A DNA stretch of 64,000 bases from Heterobasidion occidentale (taxonomy: Eukaryota; Basidiomycota; Agaricomycetes; Russulales; Bondarzewiaceae). A program made the translations under genes and the position numbers. The notes beneath the pieces are model-generated. The model was not told where the DNA came from. It saw only the letters and a list, made by a program, of their open reading frames with translations, and made no database searches. Every line of letters starts with the position of its first letter. The stretch's first letter is position 1. Of the stretch, positions 1 through 10,046 are shown one piece after another. The stretch covers positions 4,030,001 to 4,094,000 of the forward strand of contig JBCAQO010000001.1 of the NCBI GenBank assembly GCA_039111635.1, written 5' to 3'.

Positions 1-1137
1 CTTGGACCAAGGCGTGCAGGACATGTTTACGGATGTCGAACAGTTCTTGGACCCCAACACAGAGTCCTGGTACCATAAGAAGGGTGTGCCGTATCACCGC
101 GGTTACCTTCTGTACGGGCCACCTGGGTCGGGGAAGAGTGAGTAACGCTGACTGTTATCTGATACATGTCTGGATGACCCTTTCTCTCTGTTGTCACTAG
201 CATCTACCGTACATGCTTTAGTCAGTGACCCTCACTCGACCACCGATCATCAGAGGGCTAACCGTCTTGTAGGCTAGCCGATTCGACCTTGAAGTATATG
301 TGGTCTCTATCAGTGGCGCCAAGTAATTTTCAATGTCTCATATGTTGACCTCTGTTCTCACCGTGATGAATCAGGATCAGCGACGTTTCACTGGGGAAGC
401 TCATCTCGTCAATCCCCAAAGGTGCAATATTACTCATCGAAGACATCGACTGCATCTTTCCTCCCTCCTCCGAACCGATTCGACAAGGCTGGATCCACAC
501 GGTCTCCCCCTCTCCGACCCATTTGAGGGTCAAAGTCGTGTGACCCTGTCTGGGATGCTCAATATGCTTGACGGTGCAGCAAGCGAAAGCGGTCGAATTG
601 TATTCGCCACCGTCAGTGCATGCCCATCTCATGCCACGAGATATACTCTGACATGCATAGCAGACAAACCATCTGGAGGCGCTCGACCCCGCCCTTATCC
701 GAGCGGGTCGCTTCGACGTTAAAGTGGAATACAAGCTTGCGTCGCCCGAGCAAGGCATCGCCCTCTTCAAGCATTTCTTTCCGGAGAGCGACGCGGCCAC
801 CGCCGAGACGTTCGCCAAGGCGATCCCGCACATGGAGCTGTCGATGGCGGACATCTCGGGGTATCTGATCAAGTACCGCGACGCGACTCTCGAAAGAACT
901 GTCGCCGACGCGGCGGAATGGGCGCGGAGAGAGGTCTCGGGCAAGTGTCGCCTGAAGTGCCTGCAGAGCGGGGGGCATTCGCTGCGGAGCGAGTCATCCG
1001 ACCTCGGTGCGAGAACGCTGTTCTCCTGTTCCCCTAATTTCTCGATGTCCCCGAACGTGGAAAAGCATATTCTCGACTCGCCCCTTCGCGACGAAGGTCA
1101 GGTCGCTGAGGTTGCATATTCCGTTGAAGAGTCCTGA
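1..1137 (+). CDS. BCS1-like AAA ATPase, 5'-truncated by window edge
   Basis: This is the C-terminal part of a BCS1-family AAA ATPase. The family includes the mitochondrial inner-membrane translocase that inserts the Rieske protein, but fungi carry many diverged paralogues of unknown role. The first exon shows the Walker A motif GPPGSGKS and ends at a GT donor near 138. The next conserved exon carries Walker B as ILLIEDIDC. An intron at about 612-663 joins FAT to [18 protein letters not shown], the sensor and arginine-finger block. A charged C-terminal helix follows. The reading frame slips by one base between the Walker B exon and the [14 protein letters not shown] block, near 490. The true stop is uncertain because the last 60 residues do not look like the family. 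A second member lies at 29.8-31.9 kb. Family assignment is firm, mitochondrial function is inferred. Confidence 0.85.
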
Positions 1138-1552
1138 AGTTCATTGCAACGGTTGTGTTAGCCTGGCACGTTTGACTTATGTCTTGATCTGATTATCTTG
1201 CACTGTTTAAGTTCCGCCATGTATTCTTGTATTTGCGTATCTGTTCAGACGACCATATATATACATATATCAATCGAATAATAATATTCTGACTTGCCTC
1301 CCGATTTTTGTAAGGCACGACGCGCTGAGTGGCCCATCGTCCGCTCTTCTATGAACCTAGAAACATCGCATTGCTTTTCAACATGCACTATTTTACATCC
1401 AAATGTGCCGTATGTTGGATACAAGCAATTCATCAGCACCACGGCAGCCGCAGTTGGATACGAGCTGCATGCGTATGTGTACGCCCTGTCGTATGTGATC
1501 CGCAACAATCAAATTACCGAATAAAGACAAGCGCCTCGCCCGCTGCCCAGCG
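1138..1552. other. intergenic, convergent 3' ends
   Basis: Short spacer between two genes that converge. It contains an AT-rich patch around 1252-1290 suitable for 3' end formation. I see no gene in it. Confidence 0.6.
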
Positions 1553-3033
1553 CTACCACCTCGTCACATCCGCCTCCGCCTCGCCAAACATGCTCGTCTT
1601 GCGGACGTCGAACCCCTCGACAGGCTGCTCGTCGACGACCGCCCCGTCCAATGTCCGATAATAGTCCGGCAGCTCCCGCTTCAGAAACCGCATGATGTGC
1701 GTGTTGATCTGCTCGAACTCGAGCAGGAACCCGTCGTGCCCGTCGGGCGAGGGATATCACGAGCTCCGCATCTAGGATGTGCTCCGCGATCGTGCGCTGC
1801 TCGCTTGTCGTGAACAGCCCATCGGTCTCGATGCCGATGACGAGTGCACGTGGAGGCAGCTGTGCGAGGGCCTGCGCGAGTGCTTGGAGCTCCTCGGCGG
1901 CCGTTGGCTGAGCATGGCTGCAACGCCCCCGCGCGAGATCGTGAGTGTCCATTTGCGCGTGATGTGGATGTAGCAATTCGCGTCGAAGCGCGCCGTGAAC
2001 TTGTCGCCCTGGTAGCGGAGGTAGGATTGGGCAGAGAAGATCGGCGGTGGGGAGGTGACTGGTGCGGCGGTGGCGGCGGCGATGTGTCAGAGTGTCCCGG
2101 GGACGGCGCGCTGTTCATGCGGGAGGGTCGCGGCTTGGCATTACGGAGCCCGTCGTTGTGGCGGCAAGCGCGTCGTCTGAGGTCAGGACAGGTGAGCGAG
2201 GAGGCGTGATGAGCGCGGCCTCTGCCTTGAGCTTTTGTGAATTACGACCGAACCGGCTCTCGAACGAGTCGCGGGATCGATAAGTGAGCAGCGCGGCCAT
2301 GCGTGCGGCGGCGAGCCCCGATGCGGGCTGCGCCTTGTAGTAGCCATCATCGTAGCCGGGGTCGCTGTAGATGCTCTGCCGCTGTGCCTCGCCCCAACTG
2401 ATGCACCAAGCAGAGTGCCGGGGGGAAGTCGCGATAGGGACGATATGGCGGATATACCCGGGTGGTGAGCAGAGCGGCCATTCTAACACGGCCATTCCAC
2501 CCATGGATCCTCCGATCACGACCGCGACGGACGAAACACTGAGATGGTCGAGTACAAGTTTGTGCAAGCTGTCGTACAGTCAGACGAGCACAAGATGAAA
2601 CGGTACGGTACTAAAACACCCACCGCACGTCGTCTCGAATCGTCGTGCCAGGAAACTCGGGGCCATATGGCTTGCCGGTGTCGGGGTCAACAGTGATTGG
2701 GGAAGCAGTCCCGTACGGAGAGCCCATGACATTCGCGCAGAAGATGAAGAAACGATTTGGATCGAACGCTTTTCCTCTGCCCATAAGGGGTCCCCACCTC
2801 GATCGTATTCAGCATCGGCCAAGCACGGAATGAACCCTGACGACTCACCAATCTTCGACGTCTGCACTACCAGTGAAGGCGTGGCAGATGATCATGACGT
2901 TGTCTCTGCTCTCGTTGAGACAGCCCCAAGTTTTGTACGCGACAGGCACGTCGCGCAATATCCTGCCACATTCTAGCTCGAAAGATGGGACGACGTGTAT
3001 GCTTTGATCTATGAGCGAGGAGAGCGATGACAT
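1553..3033 (-). CDS. MET2: homoserine O-acetyltransferase (MET2), frame-broken in this assembly
   Basis: Acetylates L-homoserine with acetyl-CoA, the committed step to methionine; alpha/beta hydrolase fold. Exon 1 starts MSSLSSLIDQSIHVVPSFEL and carries VAYKTWG and the DNVMIICHAFTGSADVEDW block. Later exons give GRGKAFDPNRFFIFCANV, the nucleophile elbow GGSMGGMAVLEWP, then FSAQSYLRYQGDKFTARFD and THDLARGR. The catalytic Asp lies in ETDGLFTTSEQ and the His in SPDGHDGFLLEFE. The protein ends GEAEADVTRW with stop at 1553-1555. The frame breaks at about 1952 (TTT run), about 1747 (CCC run), and twice in the proline-rich linker near 2050-2130; the changes I can resolve are consistent with missing bases. 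The gene is therefore either a recent pseudogene or, more likely, mis-sequenced. A decayed duplicate lies at 4340-4990. Confidence 0.88.
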
Positions 3034-3438
3034 TTATCACGGCAGGTAAGGTCTCGAAGAGAGTTGTGAGTGAGAGAAGACAATGGGAGGGAATAGGTCG
3101 AGTCAAATTGCAATTGCGCAATGAGGTGACTCGATTAGTCAGTTCTAAGCTAGAGCTCTCGATGTACTTTTGAGACGTTTTGCGGTCGTATATAATTTAA
3201 GATAGGAAGGGAAAGGGAGATGCACTGGGATGAGGCAGTAAAAATCGCAGCGTTGTATCTGATGAGCGTCTCTGGCTCCCTGCGCGCCAAATGTTGCCGA
3301 TTTTCTATGTGGATCGGCCCGAGCGTTTCACTCTCCCAACCGCTTGCCGCACAGGACCCTGTAGCGTGACAGAAATAATCAAACTTTACGAACATTTGGA
3401 CGTATAAACATCGACATGAGTACGGCCTATCAAGAAGA
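3034..3438. other. intergenic, MET2 upstream region
   Basis: The 5' flank of MET2 and 3' flank of the next gene. Stretches around 3280-3360 recur at 4985-5060 in diverged form, so this spacer was part of the duplicated block. No gene seen. Confidence 0.6.
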
Positions 3439-3951
3439 TTATTCCTTCTCCAACTTTGCTGCCTGTGCCTTCTCCCGTTCTTCCGCCTGCAACTGCAACT
3501 TATCCTCTTCTGCCATCCTCTGCATAAACTTGATATGCGCTTCTCGATCTCATAAGCGAGTCTCCAGTTCCTGCTCACCAGCTTTGTACCATTCAAAGTC
3601 ATGCGATAAGTGTCGTAGAGCCTCAACCACTCCACCTTCTCTTCCGGTGCACCGCACTCTTCCACCAGCCACTTTTTGACCTCCAGGTCCTTCTCTGTCT
3701 CCTGTGGGCGCGCTGCACCCTCAACAACTTCAACGAATTTGTAAGGAACGTCACCCGAGCTCATCGGGGGTACCCACCCTGGGTGAACGGTCGTGGATAG
3801 CAGCAAGGACATCTTTATTCTGATCGGCGAGCCAATCGTTGATAGGATCTTCGATGTAATTATCCTCGACGTCTTCAGGGTCTATCCCAAGGGTGGTGAG
3901 AGCATTGTGGATGACGTCCATTGATACAAAGCATCCTGAAACCCCCTTCAT
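3439..3951 (-). CDS. unrecognised small-protein family, copy 1 (frame-broken)
   Basis: First of three tandem paralogues; I do not recognise the family. The shared core is a SMK(E/D)xxGxFV start, an INDWLAD block, then HDRSPxxGTPD and a KKWLVEE(G/C)GAPE(E/D)KVEWLR block. In this copy the core frame breaks after GTPDELG, where a GGG run and an AAA run each lack one base relative to copy 2 (about 3736-3768). It breaks again before a highly charged C-terminal helix that begins REAHIKFMQRM and ends KLEKE at a stop at 3439-3441. The ATG used here (3951) matches the conserved methionine in the other copies. An AG directly precedes it in all three, so an upstream exon cannot be excluded. Either a decaying copy or assembly errors. 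Confidence 0.6.
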
Positions 3952-4339
3952 ACTGACATACGAGATGTAAGCGTCCAAGGGGATCACTATGAGACTAATT
4001 TCACTCACCTTGGTATTACTAGCGTGGCACAGAGATCCTTGGTGTCTGAAAGTGAAATCAGAAAAACGATACTACAGCCTAACAATCCAGTCCTTGATGC
4101 ATGATGAATGGAGCCAGCTCACAGACACACAATCGCTTCATGTTCTGCATACACACGGCGTCGGATCAGCAAAACCTCGAGGAATGGCGTCTTATTTGTG
4201 AAACGCGGCAGAAGTCCCCAGTGCCTCCAGGCGTGGCGTCCCTTTCCCACAACACAGCAGAGGCCCTCTGATGTGATCTGTGGTGGCATGTTATCTTGTA
4301 ATTGCTCGGGGTCTAGATTTACGGAGTTTCGAGCTTTTG
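3952..4339. other. intergenic, upstream of copy 1
   Basis: Promoter side of copy 1. At 4175-4192 it holds a single relative (CCTCGAGGAATGGCGTCT) of the 29-bp unit that is expanded upstream of copy 2 at 5995-6149. No gene seen. Confidence 0.55.
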
Positions 4340-4990
4340 TTCACATCCGCCTGTCCACGGCGACGAGGAGGGTGATTGGTGCCGCGGTAGCGGCGGCGAT
4401 GCGTCAGGTTATCTCTCAGAGCTATTCGTTTGAGAAGGTCGCGGCTTAGAATCACGGTGCCCGTCGTTGTGGGCCGCAAGCGCCTCGTCTGAGGTCAACA
4501 CAGGTGAGCGAGGAGGTGCGATGAGCGCAGCGCCATCTTCGTCGCCAGGATCGCTGAGCCTCGCCTCAATGATGTTCCAAGCAGAGTGCCGGGGAAAAAG
4601 TTGCGCTAGGGACGATGTGACGTCTGCATATCACAGCCCTCCGGGCACCCCCACGGGAACCGCAGGGAACCGGCCGAGACAGACATGCCGGGAAGAGAGT
4701 GACACGGAAACGGCCGCAATGTGACTGAAACGTTACGGGCACGGATCGTGGTCACGCAAAAGCTCACCTGGGCGAGCAAGGTAGTGCTTACAAAATATCA
4801 ATCTGAAACCTGGAACCGTAGGTCCCAGGAACTACCAGTGAAGCCATGGCAGATAAACAAGATGGCTTCTCTGCTCTCGTTCAGACAGATGTGACGCTCA
4901 CCACGACAGGTGAGGTCTCGAAGAGTCTTACGAGTGATCATGAGAGAAGGAGAGAGAAGACAATCGGAGGAAATGGATCCTTCGTTGGCC
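4340..4990 (-). pseudogene. decayed MET2 duplicate (relic)
   Basis: Three blocks match the MET2 gene next door in the same order and orientation. 4355-4530 matches about 2045-2215 (the variable linker and the segment before it). 4565-4640 matches about 2400-2460. 4830-4985 matches about 2860-3090 (exon 1 and the start region). The parts that would carry the nucleophile elbow and the first half of the catalytic domain between these blocks are missing or unrecognisable. No open frame survives. With copy 2 of the small gene just downstream, this shows that a MET2 plus small-gene unit was duplicated and that the extra MET2 then decayed. The level of divergence suggests the event is old. Confidence 0.8.
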
Positions 4991-5214
4991 GGCCAAATGA
5001 TGCCGGCTTTCTAACTTATGCCGATCGGCCCGAGCCGTCTCACTCTCTCACAGCTCTACATAAAGATAGTCTCCCAAAGGCAGCAACGTTGATGATTCTC
5101 CTTCAACCTCCGACTTGGTCTCCGGATATCCGTATCTGACATAAAGACAACGATCTTTGCGAACACCTACTGTAATTGTCATAAAGCATGGATATAGACA
5201 TAAAGTTGAGTGCA

Positions 5215-5787
5215 TTAGAGAGATTTTATCCTTTCCAAGTCTGCCGCACTTATGACGTCCGAGCCAAACCCTTTCGCCCGTAACTCCTCCAAATCCTCCG
5301 CGGTCATCTTCTTCAATTCGGCCAATCGTGCGTTCTCTCTTTCAACCCCCTCCTGCCTGACCGGTTCGTACACCTCGCGCTTGTGATAATTAGGCCTTAC
5401 GTTCCTCCTCACTGGCTTCGTACCGTTCAAAGTTATGCGAGCAGTGTCATAGAACCTCAACCACTCCACCTTCTCTTCCGGCGCACCGCCCTCCTCCACC
5501 AGCCATTTCTTGACTTCCAAGTCCTTCTCTGTCTCCTCCGGGCGCGCTGCACCCTCAACAGCCTCGACGAACTGGGTGAGGAACATCACCCCGAGGTCGT
5601 CGGGTGTGCCCACCATGGGCGAACGGTCATGGACAGCGGCAAGGGTGTTTTTCCCCTGATCGGCGAGCCAATCGTTGATGGGATTCTCGAGGAAATCATC
5701 ATGAATGCCGTCATCGGGAATGTTGAGAGTATTGAGAACTTGGTGAACGATGTCGATGGGCACAAAATATCCTGCAACCTCCTTCAT
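5215..5787 (-). CDS. unrecognised small-protein family, copy 2 (intact)
   Basis: An uninterrupted frame of about 190 residues and the best-preserved copy. It starts MKEVAGYFVPIDIVHQ, followed by FLENPINDWLADQGK, AAVHDRSPMVGTPDDLGVMF, and the KKWLVEEGGAPEEKVEWLRF block. It ends in a charged, probably helical tail rich in Glu, Lys and Leu. There are no signal peptide, membrane segment or catalytic motifs that I recognise. The in-frame codons upstream of the ATG at 5787 contain only a TTG, so 5787 is the first usable ATG. The core is about 70-80 percent identical by eye to copy 3, and conserved residues are kept while synonymous sites vary, which suggests a functional protein. Confidence 0.75.
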   Translation of the reverse strand: MKEVAGYFVPIDIVHQVLNTLNIPDDGIHDDFLENPINDWLADQGKNTLAAVHDRSPMVGTPDDLGVMFLTQFVEAVEGAARPEETEKDLEVKKWLVEEGGAPEEKVEWLRFYDTARITLNGTKPVRRNVRPNYHKREVYEPVRQEGVERENARLAELKKMTAEDLEELRAKGFGSDVISAADLERIKSL

Positions 5788-5994
5788 ACTGTCATGCAAA
5801 ACGTGAGTCGCTGGGTGGAATCATATGAGACTAGATCTGCTCACCTTGAATTCAGTGCGGAGCGTGGTTTAGAAGGTTCTGTATTCAAAAATTGGAGTTG
5901 GAGTGACACAGCCTAAAGCGGACGGTCCAGTGCCTATTAGATGGAGCTGTCTGATGGACAGACAATCATCTTATATCCCTCACAAGAGAAAATA
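5788..5994. promoter_or_regulatory. upstream region of copy 2
   Basis: Short 5' flank between copy 2 and the minisatellite. No clear TATA box or other motif seen. Confidence 0.3.
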
Positions 5995-6149
5995 GCGTCT
6001 GACCAAAGAGGCTTCGAGGCGTGGCGTCTGACTAGCGAGGCCTCGAGGCATGGCGTCACTAGCGAGGCCTAGAGGCATGGCGTCTGACTAGCGAGGCCTC
6101 GAGGCATGGCGTCTGCTAGATCTGACCAGCGAGGCCTTGAGTGGCGTCT
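5995..6149. repeat. 29-bp minisatellite, about five units
   Basis: Direct repeats built on GCGTCTGACTAGCGAGGCCT followed by CGAGGCATG. Units lie at 5995-6023, 6024-6052, 6053-6079 (two bases short), 6080-6108 and 6109-6143 (with a 6-bp insertion), then a partial unit. Units at 6024 and 6080 are identical. Contiguity without unique spacers rules out a CRISPR array. A single diverged unit exists at 4175-4192 upstream of copy 1. Confidence 0.9.
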
Positions 6150-7004
6150 TCGTCGCGGTACACGGCAATGAGCTCAGTATGGAATGATCGAACCGTTTGT
6201 TACGTGTGCAAGCACTGATAGGCCGTTAATAGCCACTTCCAGTATCTCGGTGACCGTTATGTTTCGTCAGATGCTCGTCCACGACCTCGTGTCCCTAAAC
6301 TTTTCTTTGACTTCTCGATTTCCCGTAGATTTGATGATGCGGTGCAGCAGAACTATCGTCTTCTTTATGGATAAGGTCGCTGATCTGCTGACGGACACCG
6401 TGTCTGCGGATCTGTTATGACATGGCGTGTATCACAAGATTCGCGACTGGCTCCTGAAGCTTCCTGGAGCTTCCTATAGCTTGTCATTATACCGACCCCT
6501 TCCTTTACTTCCGATTACACAGGTACCGTACCAGACTGTACCAGATTTGTGGCCGCAAGTTGTTCTTCTGTACCTTGTGCAACCCCTTCTAGCTCCCTGC
6601 CATCTGGTCGAATTCCGTGAGTATCGTCACGGTTGACAATTGATGCTTCGCAAGACGTCTCGATCGGAGCATCACGCCTTCCATTGGCTAACGAAGCTAT
6701 ACCGGATCTACAAGCTTTCATGTTTGGATGACAAAACCATGGGAAGTCCTCATGATTGACAATCATGGATCACCGACCAGATAGATGTAGGCCGAATCGT
6801 ATAAAAGCCTGTCGCTCATCGGTATTTGTTCTGTAGGTCACCAGCACCGTGTCTAACCCGAAGTCAGCCAAAAGCGCTCTACTTGTCTTTTGCCATTCTC
6901 ACTGCTCAAAACTCTGCCCACACAGACATCTGCACATTGTCATTTGACTGGTTATCGCGCTCGACGAACGTACGTCTCCTCAATTTATACCATCAGAACC
7001 AGCA
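6150..7004. other. 855-bp gap without a recognisable gene
   Basis: Short frames on both strands have no recognisable motifs. The last 200 bases are the likely promoter of the next gene. Confidence 0.5.
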
Positions 7005-7736
7005 ATGATTTCTCATAGGGCACCATCGTATCATTTTTCAGCCTCCCATTCCGCTAGCATTCACTCAGAAAGGCCTCATTATCAGTATGTCCTTCGATCG
7101 TTCAGTCTTGATATCAAAGTTGACCATGCATGGAGGTCATTGAAGGCTCAGATGGAAAAGAAGTGTCCCGACTGGGTTCTGAGAAGGCTTTTGTCTCTCG
7201 GGCACTCACCCGCACACTACGAGTCCTCTTACTATGGCCCCTTCAACATGCTTCTCACAAGCTATTTTCCAGCTGAGCAGATGTTCATGGTCAAACCTCA
7301 AGCACGCTTCCAGACCCTAGCTACAGACAGCGAGCGGTTTTCTATAGACTCATACGGTCGGAAGGTTGAAACAAACAAAAATGACGACCAGCCGGATTTT
7401 ATGGTCTGCAGGAGTAGTTCGTCTCTGTATGATGACGTGCCCATTCTTCTTCTTGAGGTTAAACGGGACGCCAAGAAGCTAGCAGATGCAAGACGCCAAC
7501 TCGGTCGGTATCTCATGTGGTTGGTCGAATGGCAGGTCGAATGGTTCTTCAAGCATCGTGTCAAGTCTCACACAATTTACTGCGCGATTTCCTTGGGATC
7601 CATTGAATTTGAAGTGTATCAATTAGAGCCAGACCACCCGCTTTGGGAGTTGGAGGGACGCTACAACATATATTACTTTTGTGAGAGGCTTGGGTCTCTT
7701 CGTGACGAGCATCTTACCTTGACAGCTGTTAGCTAG
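7005..7736 (+). CDS. PD-(D/E)XK nuclease-like protein, single exon
   Basis: A 243-residue frame with ATG at 7005 and no intron, unusual among these intron-rich neighbours. The pattern QPDFMV (Pro130-Asp131), VPILLLEVKRD (Glu151-Val-Lys153) and a following helix with RRQLGRY (Gln165) matches the catalytic core of PD-(D/E)XK restriction-endonuclease-like folds: D, then ExK in a beta strand, then a Q-bearing helix. The segment before it (residues 75-115) is probably the first helix and strand. Such stand-alone domains are common in basidiomycetes, often with unknown function. It sits between copies 2 and 3 of the tandem family. It could be an active nuclease, a degenerate DNA-binding domain or a remnant of a mobile element; the key residues are all present. 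Confidence 0.6.
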   Translation: MISHRAPSYHFSASHSASIHSERPHYQYVLRSFSLDIKVDHAWRSLKAQMEKKCPDWVLRRLLSLGHSPAHYESSYYGPFNMLLTSYFPAEQMFMVKPQARFQTLATDSERFSIDSYGRKVETNKNDDQPDFMVCRSSSSLYDDVPILLLEVKRDAKKLADARRQLGRYLMWLVEWQVEWFFKHRVKSHTIYCAISLGSIEFEVYQLEPDHPLWELEGRYNIYYFCERLGSLRDEHLTLTAVS

Positions 7737-8010
7737 GTGTTTACAGTGCGCAGTTGCATGATCTATGAAACGTTTTCAGTAGTACTCAGTACCTTTTATA
7801 TATGTAAATCACAATCTCTGAGCTGTGCAATCGAAGTAACTCGAACAGGACAAAGACGAAAGATTCATTGTGAGGTTGAAAACTACCGCGTGCATCACCC
7901 AAGTGTCCTCCAAAAGGGCAATGCCTAATTATCGAATATAAATCAGCCTAATAGTCACCAGTCCCCTTGCTGCACAGGATTCCGTGCCATATGCTGTTTG
8001 AGTCAATATT
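7737..8010. other. convergent spacer
   Basis: 3' flanks of the nuclease-like gene and of copy 3. CTTGCTGCACAGGATTCCGT near 7968 resembles CTTGCCGCACAGGACCCTGT near 3342, so the copy-3 duplication included this 3' flank. Confidence 0.55.
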
Positions 8011-8529
8011 TTAGCTAGACCGGACCCTCTCTAATTCTGCCGCATTTAACTTCTCCAACTCTGCCGCTTGTAACTTCTCCAACTCTGCCGTCTCTCTCCT
8101 GAACTCCATATGCTTCTCTCGAGCTTCGAAATGGAATCTCATGTTCGTCTTCACCGGTTTCATACCATTGATAGTCATGTTGTGTACGTCGTCAAATCTC
8201 AACCACTCCACCTTGTCTTCCGGTGCGCCGCCCTCCTCCACCAGCCATTTCTTCAGTTTCATGTCCTTCTCTGACTCCTTTGGGCGCGCTGCACCCGCGA
8301 CGATTTTGACAGCTTGGGTGATGAACATGACGCCGAAGACATCGGGGGTGCCCAGCTTAGGTGAACGGTCATGGACAGCAGCGAAAAGGTCCTTCTCGTG
8401 ATCGGCGAGCCAGTCATTGATCGGCAACTCGAGGAAATTATCATCAACGCCACCGGTGTCTACTCCAAGGGTGGCGAGGACCTGGTGAGCGATATCTATG
8501 GGCACAAAATACCCCGCAATATCCTTCAT
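8011..8529 (-). CDS. unrecognised small-protein family, copy 3 (intact)
   Basis: An uninterrupted frame of about 172 residues from the conserved ATG at 8529. It has the same core as copies 1 and 2: MKDIAGYFVPIDIAHQ, FLELPINDWLADHEKD, AAVHDRSPKLGTPD, and KKWLVEEGGAPEDKVEWLRF. The tail differs and is made of short tandem repeats, AELEKLQA, AELEKLNA, AELERV, which suggest a coiled coil that grew by local duplication. These are visible in the DNA at about 8030-8095 as repeated CTTCTCCAACTCTGCCG. The conserved core with a freely varying tail suggests the core is the working domain. Function unknown. Confidence 0.75.
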   Translation of the reverse strand: MKDIAGYFVPIDIAHQVLATLGVDTGGVDDNFLELPINDWLADHEKDLFAAVHDRSPKLGTPDVFGVMFITQAVKIVAGAARPKESEKDMKLKKWLVEEGGAPEDKVEWLRFDDVHNMTINGMKPVKTNMRFHFEAREKHMEFRRETAELEKLQAAELEKLNAAELERVRSS

Positions 8530-8889
8530 GCTGACGCGCAAAACGTGAGTCTCTAGGATGAGATCACTGATACGAGAGTGGACCGCCTACTGTAAAGTTG
8601 ATTCAGTTATTTATAGACGAAGCAAGCCGCTAGACACATAACAGTGAGGCATGTTGTTTCCTTCGCAGGACAAGGTAAAAGGTCCCTGGGGCGGTGTTTA
8701 TGTACATACGTAGATCGCTTGGGTCATGGTCGGGTGCAAGTACTCGATCGGAGTATCCGAAGACCATTGCGTCGGAGGTTGAAAGCGAACGTTGCTGCTT
8801 TGGGAAGACTGCATGCATGGCTCGTTCTAATTCCAACATTTCGCAGAAACTGCTTGTCGCGTTGAGGCCTCTTGGTCGCACTGAACGGC
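8530..8889. promoter_or_regulatory. divergent promoter region
   Basis: Shared 5' flank of copy 3 (minus strand) and the dehydrogenase (plus strand). No motif that I can name. Confidence 0.4.
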
Positions 8890-9987
8890 ATGATGGGTAC
8901 GGCAACTCTGTCAAACTCGCTCGCTCTTTTGGGCCTTTCGCTGCCTCTGGGATGGCTCGCTCTCAAGCGCCTGTCGCGCGCACGACGTTCCGACGCGATT
9001 CCGAAACACGCAGAGCGAGTTCTGGTCATCGGGGCATCCAGTGGGATCGGACGCGCCACAGCGCTACTATATGCTGAGCGGGGCGCCAAGCTGTGTCTAG
9101 TAGGACGCAGAGCAGTCGAGCTCGAAGCCGCTCGAGAGGAGTGCGGCGCGGTGCAAGAGGAGGCGGGGCGTGTCCACTCGAGCGGTGTCTTGAGCATCGT
9201 TGCAGACTTTGCAGATGCGGGCGATATGATACGCGTACGTGAGCTCCTAGGTAAAGGTGGGCACAACACATACGCACATATTATGAGCCATTCTGACAGC
9301 TTTATTGCGCAGAATGGGGCGGTCTGGACACCCTCGTCGTTTCTGCGGGCGTATCCGCTCTTCAGCCTCTCATGCACCTTGCCGGCGTCGAGGGAAGAAG
9401 CTCCGATGCTGACGCTCCCACGGTAGAGGGTATCCAAAACACATCAGATATCGCCTCAGCCGCGACAAGAGGAAACTATCTAGGACCCCTCGTGTCCGCA
9501 GTCACCCTCGTGAGTTTCCGTCCCTCAAAATCTACAGCTCAGGAAACACGCCGTCTGAGTGCAATACGCACAGATACCATTCCTGTCGAAATCGCCGTCG
9601 CCTTCCATCCTCTTGATCTCCTCGCTCGCCGCTGCGTTCCCGGCCCCTACGCGGACGCTTTACACCTCGACGAAAGCCGCGTCTTTCATGCTCTACCGGT
9701 CTCTCTCCATCGAGCATCCCAACATCGCGTTCTCATACATCCTCCCGTCCACCGTCGAAGGCGACTTCCGCGCGTCGGCCGTGGACTCGGGCCCGGTGCG
9801 CGAGGCCGACCCCAACAAGCACGGGCTGAGGAGGGCAGCGGTCGCTGCTCGGTCCGTTCGAGCTATAGACGACGGGGAAGGAACAGTCTTCATGCCGGCT
9901 TTCTACTGGTGGGCACACCTTTTGTATTGGTTCTTTCCTTCATTTGTGGGAAGGCAGGCCAGCAGAAAATATAATTTCTCGGTATGA
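8890..9987 (+). CDS. membrane short-chain dehydrogenase/reductase (DHRS7-like)
   Basis: NAD(P)-dependent oxidoreductase of the classical SDR family, about 323 residues in three exons. Introns at 9251-9312 and 9510-9573 restore one frame. An N-terminal hydrophobic stretch (SLALLGLSLPLGWLAL) predicts a membrane anchor. The cofactor motif is GASSGIG. The exon 1-2 join gives EWGGLDTLVVSAGVS, matching the NNAG-type block as SAG. Catalytic Ser is in LLISSLAA and Tyr and Lys in YTSTKAA. The C-terminus has a second hydrophobic segment (WWAHLLYWFF). The start is the first ATG in frame (8890, second one 8893); the frame extends to a TTG at 8872. Substrate unknown; an ER lipid or sterol-type reductase is a reasonable inference. 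Confidence 0.85.
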
Positions 9988-10046
9988 GTATTGATGTGGC
10001 TTGGAAGGTTTGCGCACAAGGCCTTCTTGATGGATAAATGATGCAT

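Noticed and set aside
5995..6149. Possible CRISPR array
   Set aside because: Repeats are contiguous, with no unique spacers, and the genome is fungal.
8724..9437. 237-codon minus-strand frame opposite the dehydrogenase
   Set aside because: Antisense shadow; the plus strand has the SDR motifs and consistent splice sites.
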